From assembly GCA_021732805.1 (NCBI GenBank), contig JAKFUJ010000389.1, positions 1-5,077 on the forward strand: a stretch of DNA of 5,077 nucleotides. The letters are read 5' to 3'. The notes below the pieces were generated by a model. The model saw only the letters and a program-made list of their open reading frames with translations. It had not been told where the DNA came from and searched no databases. Source of the stretch: Betaproteobacteria bacterium (lineage in GTDB: Bacteria > Pseudomonadota > Gammaproteobacteria > Burkholderiales > SG8-41). The first letter of the stretch is position 1. The number at the start of each line of letters is the position of its first letter. A program made the position numbers and the translations under genes. Below, in pieces: positions 4,575 through 5,077 of the stretch.

Positions 4575-5077
4575 AATGCGCTGCCGCCGTGGCGCCAACG
4601 GTCACCGTCGGCGCAGCAAGGCGCTGGATCATCACATTAATGCAGGCCGGCTTGCCGCTGGCGATCGCGCGTGCCAGCGCCGGCTTCAGTTCCGCCGCAC
4701 GGGTCACCAGTTCACCATGACCGCCCAGCGCAGCAACGGCCAGATCATAACGCGTGCCGTCGCGCAGCTCGCAGCCATGCGCGCGATCCTTGCCGTAGAC
4801 GCGTAACTGAATCTGGTGCTCGGCATTCCAGCAGGAATCGTTGCCGACGACCACGATCATCGGCACGCCATCACGCACGGCGGTGTCGAACTCCATCAAA
4901 TGAAAACCGAAAGCACCGTCGCCCATCACTGCCACCACCGGCGCCTGCGGTCGGGCCATGCGTGCGGCGAAGGCGAAGGGCACAGCACTGCCGATGGAAC
5001 CGCCGACACCGTTGATGACCCGTGCCGGTGCATGGATGCAGGCCTGCGCCCACTGCCCGATCTCACCGCCATCGGCG
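4573..5077 (-). CDS. Thiamine-diphosphate-binding enzyme, acetolactate synthase-like superfamily, C-terminal part
   Basis: The last 167 codons are present; the N-terminus and most of the protein are beyond position 5077. The fragment is the C-terminal pyrophosphate-binding domain: an ADGGEIGQWAQ stretch at its start, GVGGSIGSAVPFA (residues 23-35 of the fragment), then the diagnostic motif starting GDGAFGFH (52-59) and ending at N79-D80. The Asp of GDG and that Asn hold the Mg2+ ion of the cofactor. The tail, with an Ala-rich end, is as in acetolactate synthase-like, benzoylformate decarboxylase-like and oxalyl-CoA decarboxylase-like proteins. The catalytic Glu that activates the cofactor is in the missing N-terminal domain, so the reaction (decarboxylation or carboligation of a 2-oxoacid or acyl-CoA) cannot be assigned. 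The lack of an adjacent regulatory subunit gene and the coupling to a dehydrogenase gene speak against housekeeping valine/isoleucine synthesis. The gene stops 8 bases before the iron-sulfur start and probably shares its operon. Confidence 0.87.
   Translation of the reverse strand, partial: ADGGEIGQWAQACIHAPARVINGVGGSIGSAVPFAFAARMARPQAPVVAVMGDGAFGFHLMEFDTAVRDGVPMIVVVGNDSCWNAEHQIQLRVYGKDRAHGCELRDGTRYDLAVAALGGHGELVTRAAELKPALARAIASGKPACINVMIQRLAAPTVTVGATAAAH

Noticed and set aside
3953..4576. 207-codon plus-strand frame opposite the iron-sulfur subunit
   Set aside because: It lies entirely antisense to a gene with all its cluster cysteines in place, and shows no domain or ribosome binding site of its own.

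Overview
The window looks like a betaproteobacterial (Burkholderiales-type) chromosome. The pointers are the GC-rich coding regions, an orphan Bug/TctC periplasmic receptor, a two-subunit class I fumarase and a CACAGAG-type palindromic intergenic repeat. The exact taxon cannot be read from this sequence. Every gene I can support lies on the minus strand, so transcription runs from high to low coordinates.

Region by region, in the direction of transcription: 5077-4573 is the C-terminal part of a thiamine-diphosphate enzyme of the acetolactate synthase-like superfamily, with its N-terminus off the window. Eight bases later comes the iron-sulfur subunit of a succinate dehydrogenase/fumarate reductase-type complex (4564-3851). 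Two small haem-b membrane anchors follow (3805-3455 and 3458-3111) and are joined by an ATGA overlap. A 183-bp gap holds a possible internal promoter with flanking repeats. Next is a Bug-family solute receptor (2927-1965), a strong hairpin (1954-1928), then the alpha (1899-1024, GTG start) and beta (965-354) subunits of a class I fumarase-type hydratase. The flavoprotein subunit that the iron-sulfur protein and anchors need is not in the window; it may lie upstream of the thiamine-diphosphate gene.

Together the genes read as a C4-dicarboxylate module: a periplasmic receptor that may sense or capture a carboxylate, a quinone-linked dehydrogenase/reductase of the succinate-fumarate type, a hydratase for fumarate or a substituted fumarate, and a thiamine-diphosphate enzyme of unknown substrate. 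The two anchors are visibly paralogous. Their four equally spaced histidines suggest a two-haem anchor rather than the single-haem E. coli type.

The left end (1-353) is a mobile and repetitive zone. Positions 52-1 encode the first 17 residues of an IS110-family transposase that runs off the window. The roughly 190 bases upstream of its start fold on paper into a small hairpin plus two long looped hairpins, the architecture expected of an IS110 bridge RNA. An unpaired arm of one loop carries GACACAGAG, which is also the first unit of the CACAGAG palindromic repeat that begins just outside the presumed element end (about 248-340). This is the most interesting feature of the window, but it was folded by eye and needs testing.
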